Assembly: GCA_039654915.1 (NCBI GenBank)
Contig: CM077599.1
Location: forward strand, 19,160,501-19,224,500
Source of the DNA: Aquilaria yunnanensis
Lineage: Eukaryota; Streptophyta; Magnoliopsida; Malvales; Thymelaeaceae
Reading direction: 5' to 3'
Length of the DNA: 64,000 nucleotides
A program made the position numbers and the translations under genes. Below the pieces are notes generated by a model. It saw only the letters and a list, made by a program, of their open reading frames with translations. It was not told the origin of the DNA and ran no database searches. Positions 1 through 10,754 of this stretch are shown piece by piece. Positions within the stretch are counted from its first letter, which is position 1. Every line of letters begins with the position of its first letter.

Positions 1-103
1 TTTGTTTATGTTATTTTTCTATTTCTATATGTTTTTAATCCATTGTTTTTTTTTCAAATTTGAAAAATTTATTATTTTTATATTGCAAATTTGTTATTGT
101 AAA

Positions 104-340
104 ATAGAAGATGAAAAAGAAAAAAAAAATAAAAAAGAACAAAAAGAGGTAAAGGGAAGAAAAAAAATAGAAAAGAAAAACAACATAAATGGGAAAAAAG
201 AAAAAAAAAGGAACAAAAAATGAAGAACAGGAAAAATAGGAAAAGATAAGGGGGGAGGAAGAAACAAAGAAGGAAAAAACAAAGACAAGACAGGAAAGGG
301 AAAAAAGAAACAGAGAATGAAATAAGTAACAAACAGAAGC
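104..340. repeat. Purine-rich low-complexity tract
   Basis: About 235 bases on the plus strand are almost entirely A and G, with only scattered C and T. The rest of 1-510 is AT-rich with no coding signal. Phe- and Leu-rich open frames on the minus strand are by-products of the TTT/TTC/CTT bias and are not genes. Confidence 0.8.
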
Positions 341-510
341 AAGTCACCAAAGAGAGTTGAACCCGCACAACAATTGTGCTTTTTCTACAACTTCTTAGCC
401 ATTCCAACAAACCTAAAACATTATCTAAAACTTGGGAAAACTATAAATAGACTATGTACCTAGGTGCATAACAACATCCGGCACGCAAGATTATTCCTAT
501 CACTTTTGAA

Positions 511-2042
511 AAAGATCTGATAGTTATCATACTACACACATATGTCTAATTAGACATACTAACTTACCTTTAACTTTCTATATATAATACACTTTCGTAA
601 AAGAAATTGACAAAATAACCCCTCCTCAAAACCCTCTCTCTCCATTAAAAAATAATACCCTTACTCCTGCTACTACCGAGGTTGCTACCGTCGCCGTCAC
701 CACCGTCGCTACCGCCACCATCAAATCTTTCGTCATTACTCATACCTGCATAAATGTCAAAAACAAATATGTAAAGTGTCTAAAGTAATTGGGAAAAGTG
801 TGTAAACAAGTATGTATAAATATCTAAAATAATATACAGACTATTTATTTTTTTTTTAAAATATGTAAATTATTTGTTCTCAGCCAAAATGATATATAAA
901 CTTGTAGAAGTGTCTGAGTAGATATGTTTAAGTGTCTACAGAAATATATTAAAGTATCTGAGTAATATGTAAATAATTTATTATACTAAAAAAAAGTGTT
1001 TAAATCAATAAGTTAAAGTATCTGAATGACTATGTAAAAGTGTATGAATACATATATGAAAGTGCTTACAACAATATATAAAAATGTTTGAAGTAATATA
1101 TAAATAATTGATCTACAAAAAAGTGAGTGTCTGGAGAAAAAAAAAGAAAGTGTCCAGACAAATATGAAAAAATATCTAATTCAAATTGGAAAAGTGGTTA
1201 TAACAATATCTAGAAAATGTTAGTTCCAAATTTAAAAGTGTTTGGAAAAAAAAATCAAAATGTCTAAATAAATGTATAAAACTATCATAATAAATATTTT
1301 TTTGTCAGTTCCTGAAAAAAAAAAAACACAAATCACCGGAAACCATTCTCGGAAACATGCGATCAATAGGAGAGAATCGATCGCTGACGATTCAGAGATC
1401 GAAGTTTGGAGCGGCGCAACGAAGATTGGAGGCTAGCGAATCGATCAGTGGCAATTCGAAGAACGAATATTAGAGATTGGATCGGAGGCAATTCAAAGAA
1501 CAAAGATCAGAGATTGGATTCGAAGATCGAAGTATGGAATGGCGTGATGGAAATCATAGGTGAGTGATTGGCCGGCGGCGATTTGGAGATGATGAGTGAT
1601 TCAATCGAAGGTAAGTAATTTGATCAGCGGTGATCGAAGTTCGAAACGATTAAAAACGTGATTCGTTTATCTCGGAGCGAGAAATTGAAAGCGACAGAGC
1701 AGAGATTCAATCGGAACAGAGACTCAATTGGAGATGAGGTTCCATCATTAGCAAAGGGCAGCGGAGAGAGATTGAATATCGGCGAGCTAGCGGAGAACAG
1801 GGATCCAAGAGCGTTGGAGTTGGAGTCGTCAGTGAAGAGTGGCAGGGAGAGATCAAAGAACGGGGCCGGCAACAAGAAGAACACCACTAGTGGAGAGAGA
1901 TCAAAGAAAAATCGGTGAGAGATCGAAAAGCAAGAGATCGAAGAAAGAAAGAGAACGCTTTTAATTTTAGGGGTAAAATTGTCAAATTAATCACTATGTC
2001 TAAGAAGACATATGTCTATGATATCTATATTAAAGATCTGAT
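511..2042. mobile_element. Non-autonomous MULE-like element with terminal inverted repeats
   Basis: An 11-bp direct repeat, AAAGATCTGAT, occurs at 511-521 and 2032-2042. Just inside both copies are inverted ends sharing ACATATGTCT, two unmatched bases, then TTAGACATA (541-561 on plus; the reverse complement lies near 1995-2019). Farther in, TTGACAAAATAACCCCT on the left matches TTGACAATTTTACCCCT read inward from the right. A 9-11 bp duplication with long diverged inverted ends is typical of Mutator-like elements. No transposase is visible. The interior holds a 22-bp minisatellite (770-1290), a short CCG/CAC-rich run (660-720) and a GA-rich block (1330-1960). That block includes a partial duplication near 1450-1530 and an unrecognised 86-codon open frame at 1658-1918. 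The family assignment is inferred. Confidence 0.65.
770..1290. repeat. Degenerate 22-bp minisatellite
   Basis: Units beginning AAAGTGTCTGAA recur at close to 22-bp spacing; for example, successive units start at 1037, 1059 and 1081. About twenty diverged units can be followed, some with insertions. Lies inside the MULE-like element at 522-2031. Confidence 0.7.
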
Positions 2043-2408
2043 CATTGGCATGATCTCGTTATTAATATTGCATCATAATAGCCTTCATACTAAAATACTC
2101 CATTTGTTTTATATTCATTACATCATTTACTATTTTTACCCATCTTAAATTTTACATTATTTTAATATTTGACAGGTTACTTAACAATATTAACACTAAA
2201 AATATCTTTTTTTATAATAATATTAAAACTAAAATTATCATTTTAATATTTTTTTTTTATCTTTCTTATCTTCTGGCAAATTAGACGAGTAAAAGTGCAA
2301 AGACGAGCAAATATTTATCTCTTTACTAATTTCCACATTAAACTCAAATGTTTCAAGAAAACATATGGGTGGGGAAAGTAATATAGTTTAAAACTAGGTA
2401 AATTGTAT
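2043..2408. other. AT-rich spacer, nothing recognised
   Basis: No reading frame of note, no recognisable repeat and no RNA gene is seen here. Confidence 0.6.
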
Positions 2409-2887
2409 GAAAAACCCAAAATTTTTAATTTGGGCTATAAGTTTGTCTCTCACCTCTCAATTGTAGCTTAATGGTCCTAACCATTTTCTCTCCCGTAGAA
2501 ATTCATGAGTTCATATAGAAATTCAATTTATAGATAGAAAAAATTAATGATTTACATAATCAATTAACTATCACAAACTATAGGGGGGTTTGAATTTATT
2601 AGAAAATAGTTCCCAAATAATTTGAATTTATTAATTATCACATTACTATCTAATATCAATTTTTTAAATTCTAATTTAAAATATTCAATAACTTCATTCC
2701 TCTTAATCAAAGTAGTCATAATTTTTTGGTAGGTAATAAGCTATATAAATTATCAACTTTTCTCTCTGTAAAAAAGTTTTTTGTACCAACTTGAACTAAT
2801 ATGGGTCAAGAATGAATTTGTAATGAAAAAAAAAAGGGTCCAAGACTATTAAACAATAAGCCAAATTAGAGGTTTGGGATTTTTAAT
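2409..2887. mobile_element. Possible small inverted-repeat element
   Basis: The left end (AAAAACCCAAAATTTTTAAT, then TTGGGCTATAAG) matches the reverse complement of the right end (AAAAATCCCAAACCTCTAAT, then TTGGCTTATTG) over about 30 bases with several mismatches. No clear target duplication was found, so the class is open. Confidence 0.4.
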
Positions 2888-2979
2888 AAAATTTAATCTT
2901 AAAATATTGAGCTATTAAATGTTCAAGAAAAAAATTCGAAAGTTCTCAAAGTACTCAACTCAATCAATGCTCATTAATA

Positions 2980-3210
2980 CTCCATCCATTTCATTTTATT
3001 TGAAATATTTTATTTTTTGAAGTTGTTCCAAAACAAATGCAACATTTTAAAAAAAATTAAGATATCGTTTCAATTTTACCCCTTTACCCTTTTTGCTTCT
3101 TAAAATTTATGTAAGAAACTTTAAGGAAAATTTTGGTGAAAAAACTATAAGACAAATGAGTTTCTTAAACTTTGTGCATTTAGAAAATGTAGGAAACAAA
3201 ATGAAAGATG
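2980..3210. mobile_element. Stowaway-like MITE, diverged
   Basis: The left end, CTCCATCCATTTCATTTT, follows a TA. The right end, read inward, is CATCTTTCATTTTGTTTCC and is followed by TA at 3211-3212. The ends match if a 3-nt gap is allowed. CTCC-type ends and a TA target duplication are the mark of Stowaway (Tc1/mariner-derived) MITEs. Confidence 0.45.
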
Positions 3211-3335
3211 TATTTTAGTTATTGTCTTTGACTTTGTGGCAATGGAATCCACTATTTTGAAAATGAAACGTATAATGTTGTCATCTTTTGAGCTAACAAA
3301 CATTTTTCTTTCCTTTGTTCGGCCAAAAGAACTAT

Positions 3336-3575
3336 TTTCTTGTTAAGCTTTCAAAAGAGGGGACCAACAGTGAGTGGTTGGCACTTGACAGGGTGGGAGG
3401 GCGATGGTCCCCCTGGGAAGCTGGTGCGGCGAAGAATAACGGATGGCCTTCGACTCTCCGTCCAAGGACAGAACTTAACTGGGCTTACATATAGGCCGAG
3501 TGGATTAGTTACGAATGAAGTGCTTCAATTTTCCTTGCATATTCATTTATGCCCCTGCAAATGTCTTTAAGAGTA
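3336..3575. other. GC-rich island of unknown nature
   Basis: This stretch is clearly richer in G and C than the AT-rich DNA on both sides. It carries an open frame on the plus strand (3340-3570, about 76 codons, first codon TTG, not ATG). I do not recognise the peptide. It could be a captured exon, an old non-coding RNA copy or part of an unlisted repeat. No tRNA, 5S, U-RNA or 7SL signature was found by eye. Confidence 0.4.
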
Positions 3576-4300
3576 AAATCAAGATATTTTAAAAGGTTAC
3601 TCGTTCTGTTTCATTAACACTATTCAAATTATTTATGACCCAACATGTTCACTATTTTTCTACAATTATGCATTTCTTCCAAATGCATCTTTCTCATTTA
3701 TGTAAACCTTGTGAATACTCATTCTTGTTAAGTAATATTTGAAAAGCATCTATTATAGTATTTATGTAGCATAATATTTATAATATTTTGGGACAAATAT
3801 TCAAAGCTCACATTATGAAACATGTGGAGAAATATTTATAAAGCTAAAGGTGAACAATGCTCAATGCGCACCATTTCAACAGTGCTCCAAAAATTACATT
3901 CTTCTTATCATGGTTCCGGAACCTACTTTTTCTCCCTTTATTTCTCCAGACCCCACTCGATTGTAAAAGAATGATCTGGAGTGTAGACCCACAAAGCTTA
4001 GTAAGAGTAAAGTTTACAAACTAATACAAATTTTGATTGGAATGGAATTATTTCCAGACCCACTTTAAACCATTCAGTGAGAAATATTTCTATTAAAAGA
4101 TTTTGTAAATCTAGCACACAACCAATGTTAAATAAGAAATTTGGGTTTCAGTTTTGGGCGAAGTGTAGCTAGAGTAGTGCTGGGATCGCTTGGATCCCCT
4201 TCAAGGTATACTGGGTTGGTTCGATTGGGCCAATGTGGTTGTCAAGGCCAAGTAGTAAAGATTGGATTCGTTATTTCAGGCTTACTAGGTCATAGACCTA
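3576..4300. other. Intergenic DNA, nothing recognised
   Basis: AT-rich with no convincing frame, RNA gene or repeat boundary. Confidence 0.5.
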
Positions 4301-4308
4301 CATATTTA

Positions 4309-4851
4309 TAGGGATGTCTATGGGTTAGATTTGGGTTGGATGAGAGTATTCTCATATCCTACCAGTAACCTTGAACGCTCTATCCATATCCTACTCATCA
4401 CCTGTCAGGTGGACAATTTTTACATCCATATCTTACCCATTTTTAGACGGGTTGAGTCAAGTAAAACCCATTCACCCATCACACCTCTACAAGCACAATT
4501 TTATTAAGTCATATCATGTCTAATATTACATTTGTTACTATTAAAAACATTCATTATACTTTATCTATTAAAGCAATCCATACTTGTTTTTAATTTCATA
4601 TAACTTATACATTATACTTTTACTTTCATCACATAACTAATACTAATATGTGACACACATGCATGCACATATATATATAGGTCGGATGTGGAGCGAGTAA
4701 ATTTTAAACCCGCATCCTACCCAAACATGATGGCAGGTGGAAAATGAAAAACGACATCCAATCCAAACTCGATCAATCGTTAAAAAAACTTTACTCATTG
4801 GATCAAATTCAACTAGAAGCCTGTCGGATTAGACATCCATTGACATTCTTA
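4309..4851. mobile_element. hAT-type non-autonomous element (MITE)
   Basis: The left end is TAGGGATGTCTATGGG. The right end read inward is TAAGAATGTCAATGGA, so 12 of 16 positions match. Flanking 8-bp sequences CATATTTA (4301-4308) and CATGTTTA (4852-4859) differ at one position. An 8-bp duplication with a TA(G/A)GG-type tip fits hAT elements. No transposase is present in the 543 bp. Confidence 0.65.
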
Positions 4852-7460
4852 CATGTTTACCATGGAAGCACGTCCGACCTCGATATGAAAATTTAGAGGC
4901 TGAAATAGGAAAGACCAAAGAATTCAAGGTATAAAGAAGGGTTTGAGCAAAAAAAAAAAAAATGAAAGAAAGCAAAACTGGGGATCCGATTGTCATATGG
5001 AAAAGCTTGAGGACCAAAATGTGAAGCAGCTAGAATTCATGGGCTTAAATGGGAAAGGGCGATGATTCAAAGACTAAAGAGGGGTTTAAGCAAAGAAAAA
5101 TGTGGAAAGAGTGAAAACTGGGAAATAGCAATAGAGGCCCTGAAAAACCAATCACATTTCAAAGAGATGATAATTTTAAAGAAAGAGGGATTTCCTTTAC
5201 AGAGAAGGTGATTGCACAAAAAATGCAAAAGAAAAAAACAGCAAGCAATTTTAGTCACCATTCAATGAACAATAACTTACTAATTGTAATTAGCATGCAA
5301 CGCACGGTGTGCCGGGCATATGAAAGAACAAAGAATTAGGGCATTGATTGTTAGATATACATGCTTATAGACTGAAATGAGAAAACTTAAGAAATCAGGG
5401 ATTAAAATGGGTTTTAGCCAAAAAAATGCAAGACAAAGCAAAATTGCAGATCCAATTGTTATATGGAAAAGTTTGAGGACCGAAATGTAAAGAAACTATA
5501 ATTCACGGACTTAAATGGTAAAGAGCAATAATTCAGGGATTGCAAAAATGTTTAAGCGAAAAAATGTGGAAGAGAGCAAAAACTATTAAAATAGCGATAA
5601 AAGCCCCTGAAAAAGAGATTACATTTCAAAGAGATGATCGCACGAAAAATGCAATAACAAAAGTGGCGTTGCTTTAATTATTGTTCATTGAACAATAACT
5701 CCCCTTTTGTTTTTGGATCCGAATAATAAAGATTGGGCTTACTACGTAACCAGCCCGCACGTTGCCACCACAATGTGTTTGGGTCATTATGAAAAATCAA
5801 AGAATTGGGATTTTGATTGTCCGATATGAAAGTTTAAATACTGAAATAGGAAAAGTTTAGAAATGACAAAAGCAGCAAATTTTGCATTAATCTTTTTATA
5901 AAAGTGGATACCATCCACTATAGTTTTTTTTTTCAGTTGAATCTATAACTGAAATTTGCGATTGAGAATATTCTATTTTCTTTTGAAATATTCTGTTAAG
6001 TATATTGAATAATAAAAATAAAAAACCACGTAATTCCCATCCTTCTTAGTAAATTACATAATTTATCCCTAAATTATATTCATTGATGCATATAGGTTCC
6101 CTAACTAAAAATAAAAACAATTCTTCATTGTTTTCCATTCTCTGTCAACCATTCAACTGGAACCCATATAACATTCAACCAATTTGTTCTTCTTCCCGCT
6201 AGAACCCAGATTACCTTCAACAGTGCGATGACTTTGTTCCTCCCCTGTCATTAGCAAAGTCGAAAATGGCCTCATACGGTGCTGTCATTAGCGCGATCTT
6301 TGTTGAACCACAACAGCGCCTTTAGCTTCCACCTCCGGCACCAAGTTCTTTCCATAATCATTCATAGTTTCAGCTAAAATTTCTTTTGGATTCTCTTTCA
6401 GATGTGCATATTTCTCTGTTTGGGTGGCAACAACACGACTTAGATCATGAACACAGCGATTCCCATTACCTGTATCCGAAATTTTTGGTGGAACAAGGAC
6501 CCGCCTCTAGAATCTTGAAGGGCTACGTGGGTCTGACCACTTCCATCTTCACTGACCTATGCAGTGCTCTATTCTCCAATGACCCAGCCACCTTCCTTGT
6601 CATTCTAGCCCCAATTCAATTTGAAAAAAGTTTAAGAGCTACGTTAGGATAAAATGTGTCATGTCATTATCCACCCGAGCTTGTCATGTGGACAATATGT
6701 GACACATCTTCATTCAATGTGAACAATGTAATAGTAGTGGGCTAATTCATAAAAAAATAACTTTAATGACCGATTTAACTGAAAAATATAATAATGGGTG
6801 ATCTACCTAATGTGAAAAGCTTAGTTGGGGATTTACCCTTTTACCATTTAGAAATCAAGGGCTGAACACGGGTTTTAGAAAAAATAAATAAATAAATAAA
6901 GGAAGACATAGCAAAAGGAAATTTTTTGAGGACCAAAATGTGAAGCAGCTAGAGTTCACAGACATAAATGGGAAAGAGCGATAATTCAGGGGGCTGAGAA
7001 AGGGTTTAAGCCAAAAACAAACATGAAGGAAAGTAAAAGCAGAGAAAAAATATCTTCGAAAAAAAGTGATCGCATTTCAAAGAGACAATAATATTTGAAG
7101 AAAAGGTCATCGGATGAACAGCGCAAATAAATAAATAAATAAATAGCAACTCCCCTATAGCATGCAACGCACAGCGTGCCAGACCATTACGAAAGAACAA
7201 AGATTTGGGGCCTTGATCGTTAGATATGGAAGTTCAAAGACCAAAATGGGAAAGATCAGGAATTTAAGGACTCAAAATGAATTTTAGCCAAAAAAATGCA
7301 ACACAAAGCAAAACTAGGATCCAATTGTCATATGAAAAAGTTTGAGGATCAAAACAGCAACCAGCTAGAATTCGTGGACTTAAAAACGAAGAAAGAACAA
7401 TAATTCAAGGACTAAAAAAAGGTTTAAGCCAACAAAAATGTGAAAGAGAAAAACTTTGCC
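4852..7460 (+). repeat. Local family of about 0.3-0.5-kb repeats, four diverged copies
   Basis: The same order of phrases recurs: 'GAGGACCAAAATGTGAAGCAG', the word GGTTTAAGC, then 'CATTTCAAAGAGATGAT' and a run ending AAAAATGCAA. Copies start near 4860, 5330, 6850 and 7205; the last two are shorter. The first two are adjacent. The second and third are separated by about 1 kb of unrelated sequence (5880-6840) holding a gene fragment. Short (AAAT)n runs occur at about 6880 and 7125. No coding capacity is seen. The nature of the family is unknown. Confidence 0.6.
6496..6612 (+). pseudogene. Fragment of a nodulin-like/NFD4-type major facilitator protein
   Basis: A stretch of about 38 codons reads GPASRILKGYVGLTTSI and then FTDLCSALFSNDPATFLVIL. 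This matches the conserved loop and helix of plant nodulin-like MFS proteins (NFD4 relatives), where 'GLLKGYVGLSGAIF' is typical. The open frame around it runs from 6386 to 6652. The sequence before about 6490 and after about 6620 does not look like the family, and there are no neighbouring exons. It is therefore an isolated fragment, not a gene. The surrounding interval 6055-6845 resembles a small element with weakly similar ends, so capture by a transposon is possible but not shown. Confidence 0.55.
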
Positions 7461-7834
7461 CCAAAAACCATCATTTCGTGAGTTCGCCCACATAGGCATC
7501 ATTGTTTTTTCAGCTCAAATATATCACTCACTTATATTCTTTAATAGACTAAATTGGTCACTCACTTAAATCGCGAATATATTTCTGTGTGAAATAAATA
7601 TCTTCTATAAGAAATGTCCTGCATTATAATGTTATGATTAAAATAAATATGATTGTTACAAATTAGAAAAAACTAAGGATTTATAGCTCATTGAATTTTA
7701 TTAGGATTTGAGTAGAAATTAGCATGCAGAAATTGAAGAAATGTAATTTTGGAAATTATTCGTTACTGTCACATTAGAAGCAACAAATTCAATGACGAGT
7801 TGACCACTAAATTTACAGAATGTGGCAAATTAGT
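7461..7834. other. Intergenic DNA, nothing recognised
   Basis: AT-rich, with no supported feature. Its last five bases, TTAGT (7830-7834), are the left target duplication of the solo LTR that follows. Confidence 0.6.
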
Positions 7835-9264
7835 TGTTGGATTTGTTCCATTCATGACTCACATTTATTTGATTTTGATGATAACAAAACATATTTGTTT
7901 TATGTGTTTCAAAACTTTACATAAAGATTTATACATTGGTCTTTTATTGATAAAGTTTTGATCTTTGGAAGGGAAATTTTTTCATAAGTATATTTGAAGT
8001 ATGTATGTTGATTCAAGCATTGCTTGTGAAGGAAGAAATCATTTTGGAGAAAAATTCATTGAAGTTTGAAAGTTTGAAAGTAAGAAAATCCTGGAACTAC
8101 GTTTTCAACATATTGAAATGTTTTCAACCGAATGAAACTGGAGTCAATTTTCGAACCCGAGAGAATTTTATCTCTAGACAAGAAAATCATTTGAGTGAAA
8201 TATTTTCAACCGAGTGAAACTGAAGTCAGTTTTTGTACCCGAGAGAATTTTATTTCTGGACGAGAAAATCATTCGAGTGAAATTTTTTCAACTAGGTGAA
8301 ACTAGACTCAGTTTTCGCATCCGAGAGCATTTTATTTCTGGACAAGAAAATTATTCGAATGAAAAATTTTCAACCGGGTGAAACTTAGATTCCAGACCTA
8401 CGCGTGATTTTTCGATTCAAAAAATCTTTGAAAATTAATTATAAATTCATGCCACATCAGATTCCACGTGTATAAAGTGCTGATAGCTCATTAATTACAA
8501 TTATAGCCGTTGGAAGTCAAACGTTGAATTTCGTTATCAGATAGAACTTTCAACCGAGTGAAAATATTTCACCCGAGTGAAACTGGGTGACAGACGCAAA
8601 AACCTGTCAAATTTGACAGCAACGGTCACCTGCTTTCTTGGAGACATTTCTGACCTTCCCAACGATTTTTCAACGTCTCTTTGGCCCCCAAATGAGCATA
8701 AATACATGGAGAAACACTTTGGAGACAACTCTTGGCCATAAGATCAAAGATTCATCATCAAATCCAAGAGAAAAGAGCTTATCTTGAGAAATTTATTATT
8801 GTAGTTGTGCTTTCACTTGTATATCTAGCTTGAGTTCTATTGTGTGAGCTTGTAAGATTGTAAACATTTCAAGTCTTAGAATCTCTTGAGTGTAGAGTGG
8901 TTTCTAGTGAGCCTTGAAGAAAACTAGAGAGTGGTTTCTAGTGAGCATTGAAGAAAACTAGAGATTGGTTAGGTGTGAACCTTGAAGAAAACACCATTGT
9001 AATCTTGATCAAGTGATAGTGGAGGAAATCTCAAGTGGGCAAGCTTGAGGAGAGGACGTAGACTTCGGTTGATGGAGTTGAACCTCTATAAATCCCGGCG
9101 CACTCTTTCCTTTATCCTCTTTTATTTACTTACTTTATTTGTGCTTAGCATTACTTGGTTTGTTCTTAATCTTTAGTTGAGTGAATTTAGTTGTAAATTT
9201 TGATTTTGCTAAAGTTTTTAAAACAACCAATTCACCCCCCCTCTTGGTTACACTTGGGCCAACA
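7835..9264 (+). mobile_element. Solo LTR of a Ty1-copia-like element (SIRE/Maximus-type)
   Basis: The 1430-bp block starts TGTTGGATTTG and ends GGGCCAACA, giving inverted tips TGTTGG/CCAACA. A perfect 5-bp duplication TTAGT flanks it (7830-7834 and 9265-9269). The end, with CAATTCACCCCCC followed by CTCTTGGTTACAC, is a wording I associate with SIRE-type copia LTRs. That family name is from memory of the group and less sure than the LTR call. No second LTR or internal coding region lies next to it, so it is a solo LTR left by recombination. It carries an 82-bp tandem repeat (8121-8394). Confidence 0.8.
8121..8394 (+). repeat. 82-bp tandem repeat inside the solo LTR
   Basis: Units start with TTTTCAACCG-GTGAAAC at 8121, 8203, 8285 and 8367, exactly 82 bp apart. 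The fourth is partial. Each full unit holds CCCGAGAGAATTTTAT and GACGAGAAAATCATTCGA or close variants. A further partial echo (ACCCGAGTGAAACTGGGTGA) lies near 8571. Confidence 0.85.
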
Positions 9265-9299
9265 TTAGTCTAATTTAAAAACATGACATGAGTGATATA

Positions 9300-10015
9300 C
9301 TCCCTTTGTCATGTGTTATTTGAGACAAACGAGATTGCAAGCAGTTTAAGGCGAGATGTGTTTTTGCACACTACTTCCCATTTTGCCCTTTCATCTCCCT
9401 CGTCGCCTTATCTTTGGCTTCTATCCCGACCTCATCGCTTTCATCTAGTCGCTTCATCGCCTTAATATCCGTCCAGTCATGTCGTCTCCGTCTTGCTTCA
9501 GTCCCTGATCTTGTCACTTTTATCCCCCAACGCGTCAATTGCTGTCCACGTTGCATAGATTGCTGTTCCCATCATGTCAATTGCTGTCCCTAATGCATCA
9601 ACTGCTGTCTTTGTCTCCATCACGTCAATTCTGTACAATGCGATTGCGTCTCTGTCACCATCTCCGTCCCATCGATTGCTACCCCCTCCATCCCGTCAAT
9701 TTGTGCACAAACCCATGGCCTCCTTGCCAAGTGCAGATCCTTGCCCTGATAATGAACGTGCAATGGTGATCGCCGTCAAGCCGTTATAGGCCAAATGAAA
9801 GGAAGAGTGAGAGCAGAGATGAAATGGCGAGAGAGAAAGAGAGAGTGTGCCAGTATGTTGGGAGGGGGAGAGGTGGTTAAAATGAGGGTATAAATGTAAA
9901 TGAGATGAGAAAAATTTACTAAATAAAGCAATGTTTCAAAGAATTTGAGACAGCACAAAAAGGAAAACGTTTCAAAGAATTTGGGACAAATGAAATATTT
10001 GAAATGAAAAAAAAG
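9300..10015. mobile_element. Possible Stowaway-like element with a degenerate internal repeat
   Basis: The left end, CTCCCTTTGTCATGTG, follows TA, and TA follows the right end at 10016-10017. Read inward, the right end contains CATTTGTCCCAAATTC and TTTGAAAC, as in Stowaway ends. That phrase occurs twice (about 9930-9950 and 9970-9990). The interior (9440-9710) is a pyrimidine-rich degenerate repeat of phrases like CGTCAATTGCTGTCCC. Open frames here follow the repeat and are not gene-like. Confidence 0.4.
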
Positions 10016-10754
10016 TAATGGTCTATTTGAACCGAACCACAAACATTGGTGGTTTTTTATGTGATTTTTGCCTTGGTATTTCTATTTGAATTCGAAAAGG
10101 AAACATACTCCAGATGACATTAACATACTAACAAATTGTACTAAAACATAAATGATCACAAAAGAGAAGAATTAGATCTCAAAAATCAACTTCACTGTAG
10201 GAACAATCCAATTTAACCCAAATACAGAAACATGCAGAAGAAATACAGACGGCGACACTGCACAAATTACAGAAACAAATGCCTAAACTTCAACAATGGA
10301 GCCATCAAACGTTTAAAACTCATTCGCTTCACTAATAGCCTCTAAATCTCACAATTAAAGCATAAGCTCGATCATCATCACTGGATTTCACATTTTAATT
10401 CATCATATGTGAAGAAAAATAAATATCATAGTAAGCATTTCTTACACCAACTTAGGAAGTTCCGAAAATGAATGAAATCATTACTTTTGAAGCTTTTCCT
10501 TAGGTTCTGATTCCCGGATAAAAGTGCAAATCAGGACTTAATGCTACAAATAGTTCAAATAAGACATTGGAGCTCTTGTAGCAGCTCTGAAATTTAGAAA
10601 AATCTGTTCTTGTACACAATAACCTCATATATGCTACGGCCTACAAGCCAGGAATCAGTTGTAAAAATCGTGTACGATTGGAATTAAAAGCTTAAAATTG
10701 TTACCCGGAAGTTGCTGATGCGAGCATTTACAAAGTACAACTTGGCACCTTCAG
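10016..10754. other. 3' flank of PnsB3
   Basis: AT-rich DNA downstream of the PnsB3 stop on the minus strand. It probably includes its 3' untranslated region. No other gene is seen. Confidence 0.5.

Noticed and set aside
78..410. Minus-strand open frames rich in Phe and Leu
   Set aside because: They are the complement of the purine tract; composition alone explains them.
8121..8394. CRISPR-like array
   Set aside because: Contiguous 82-bp tandem units without unique spacers, inside a plant LTR. Same reasoning for the arrays at 770, 41455 and 44706.
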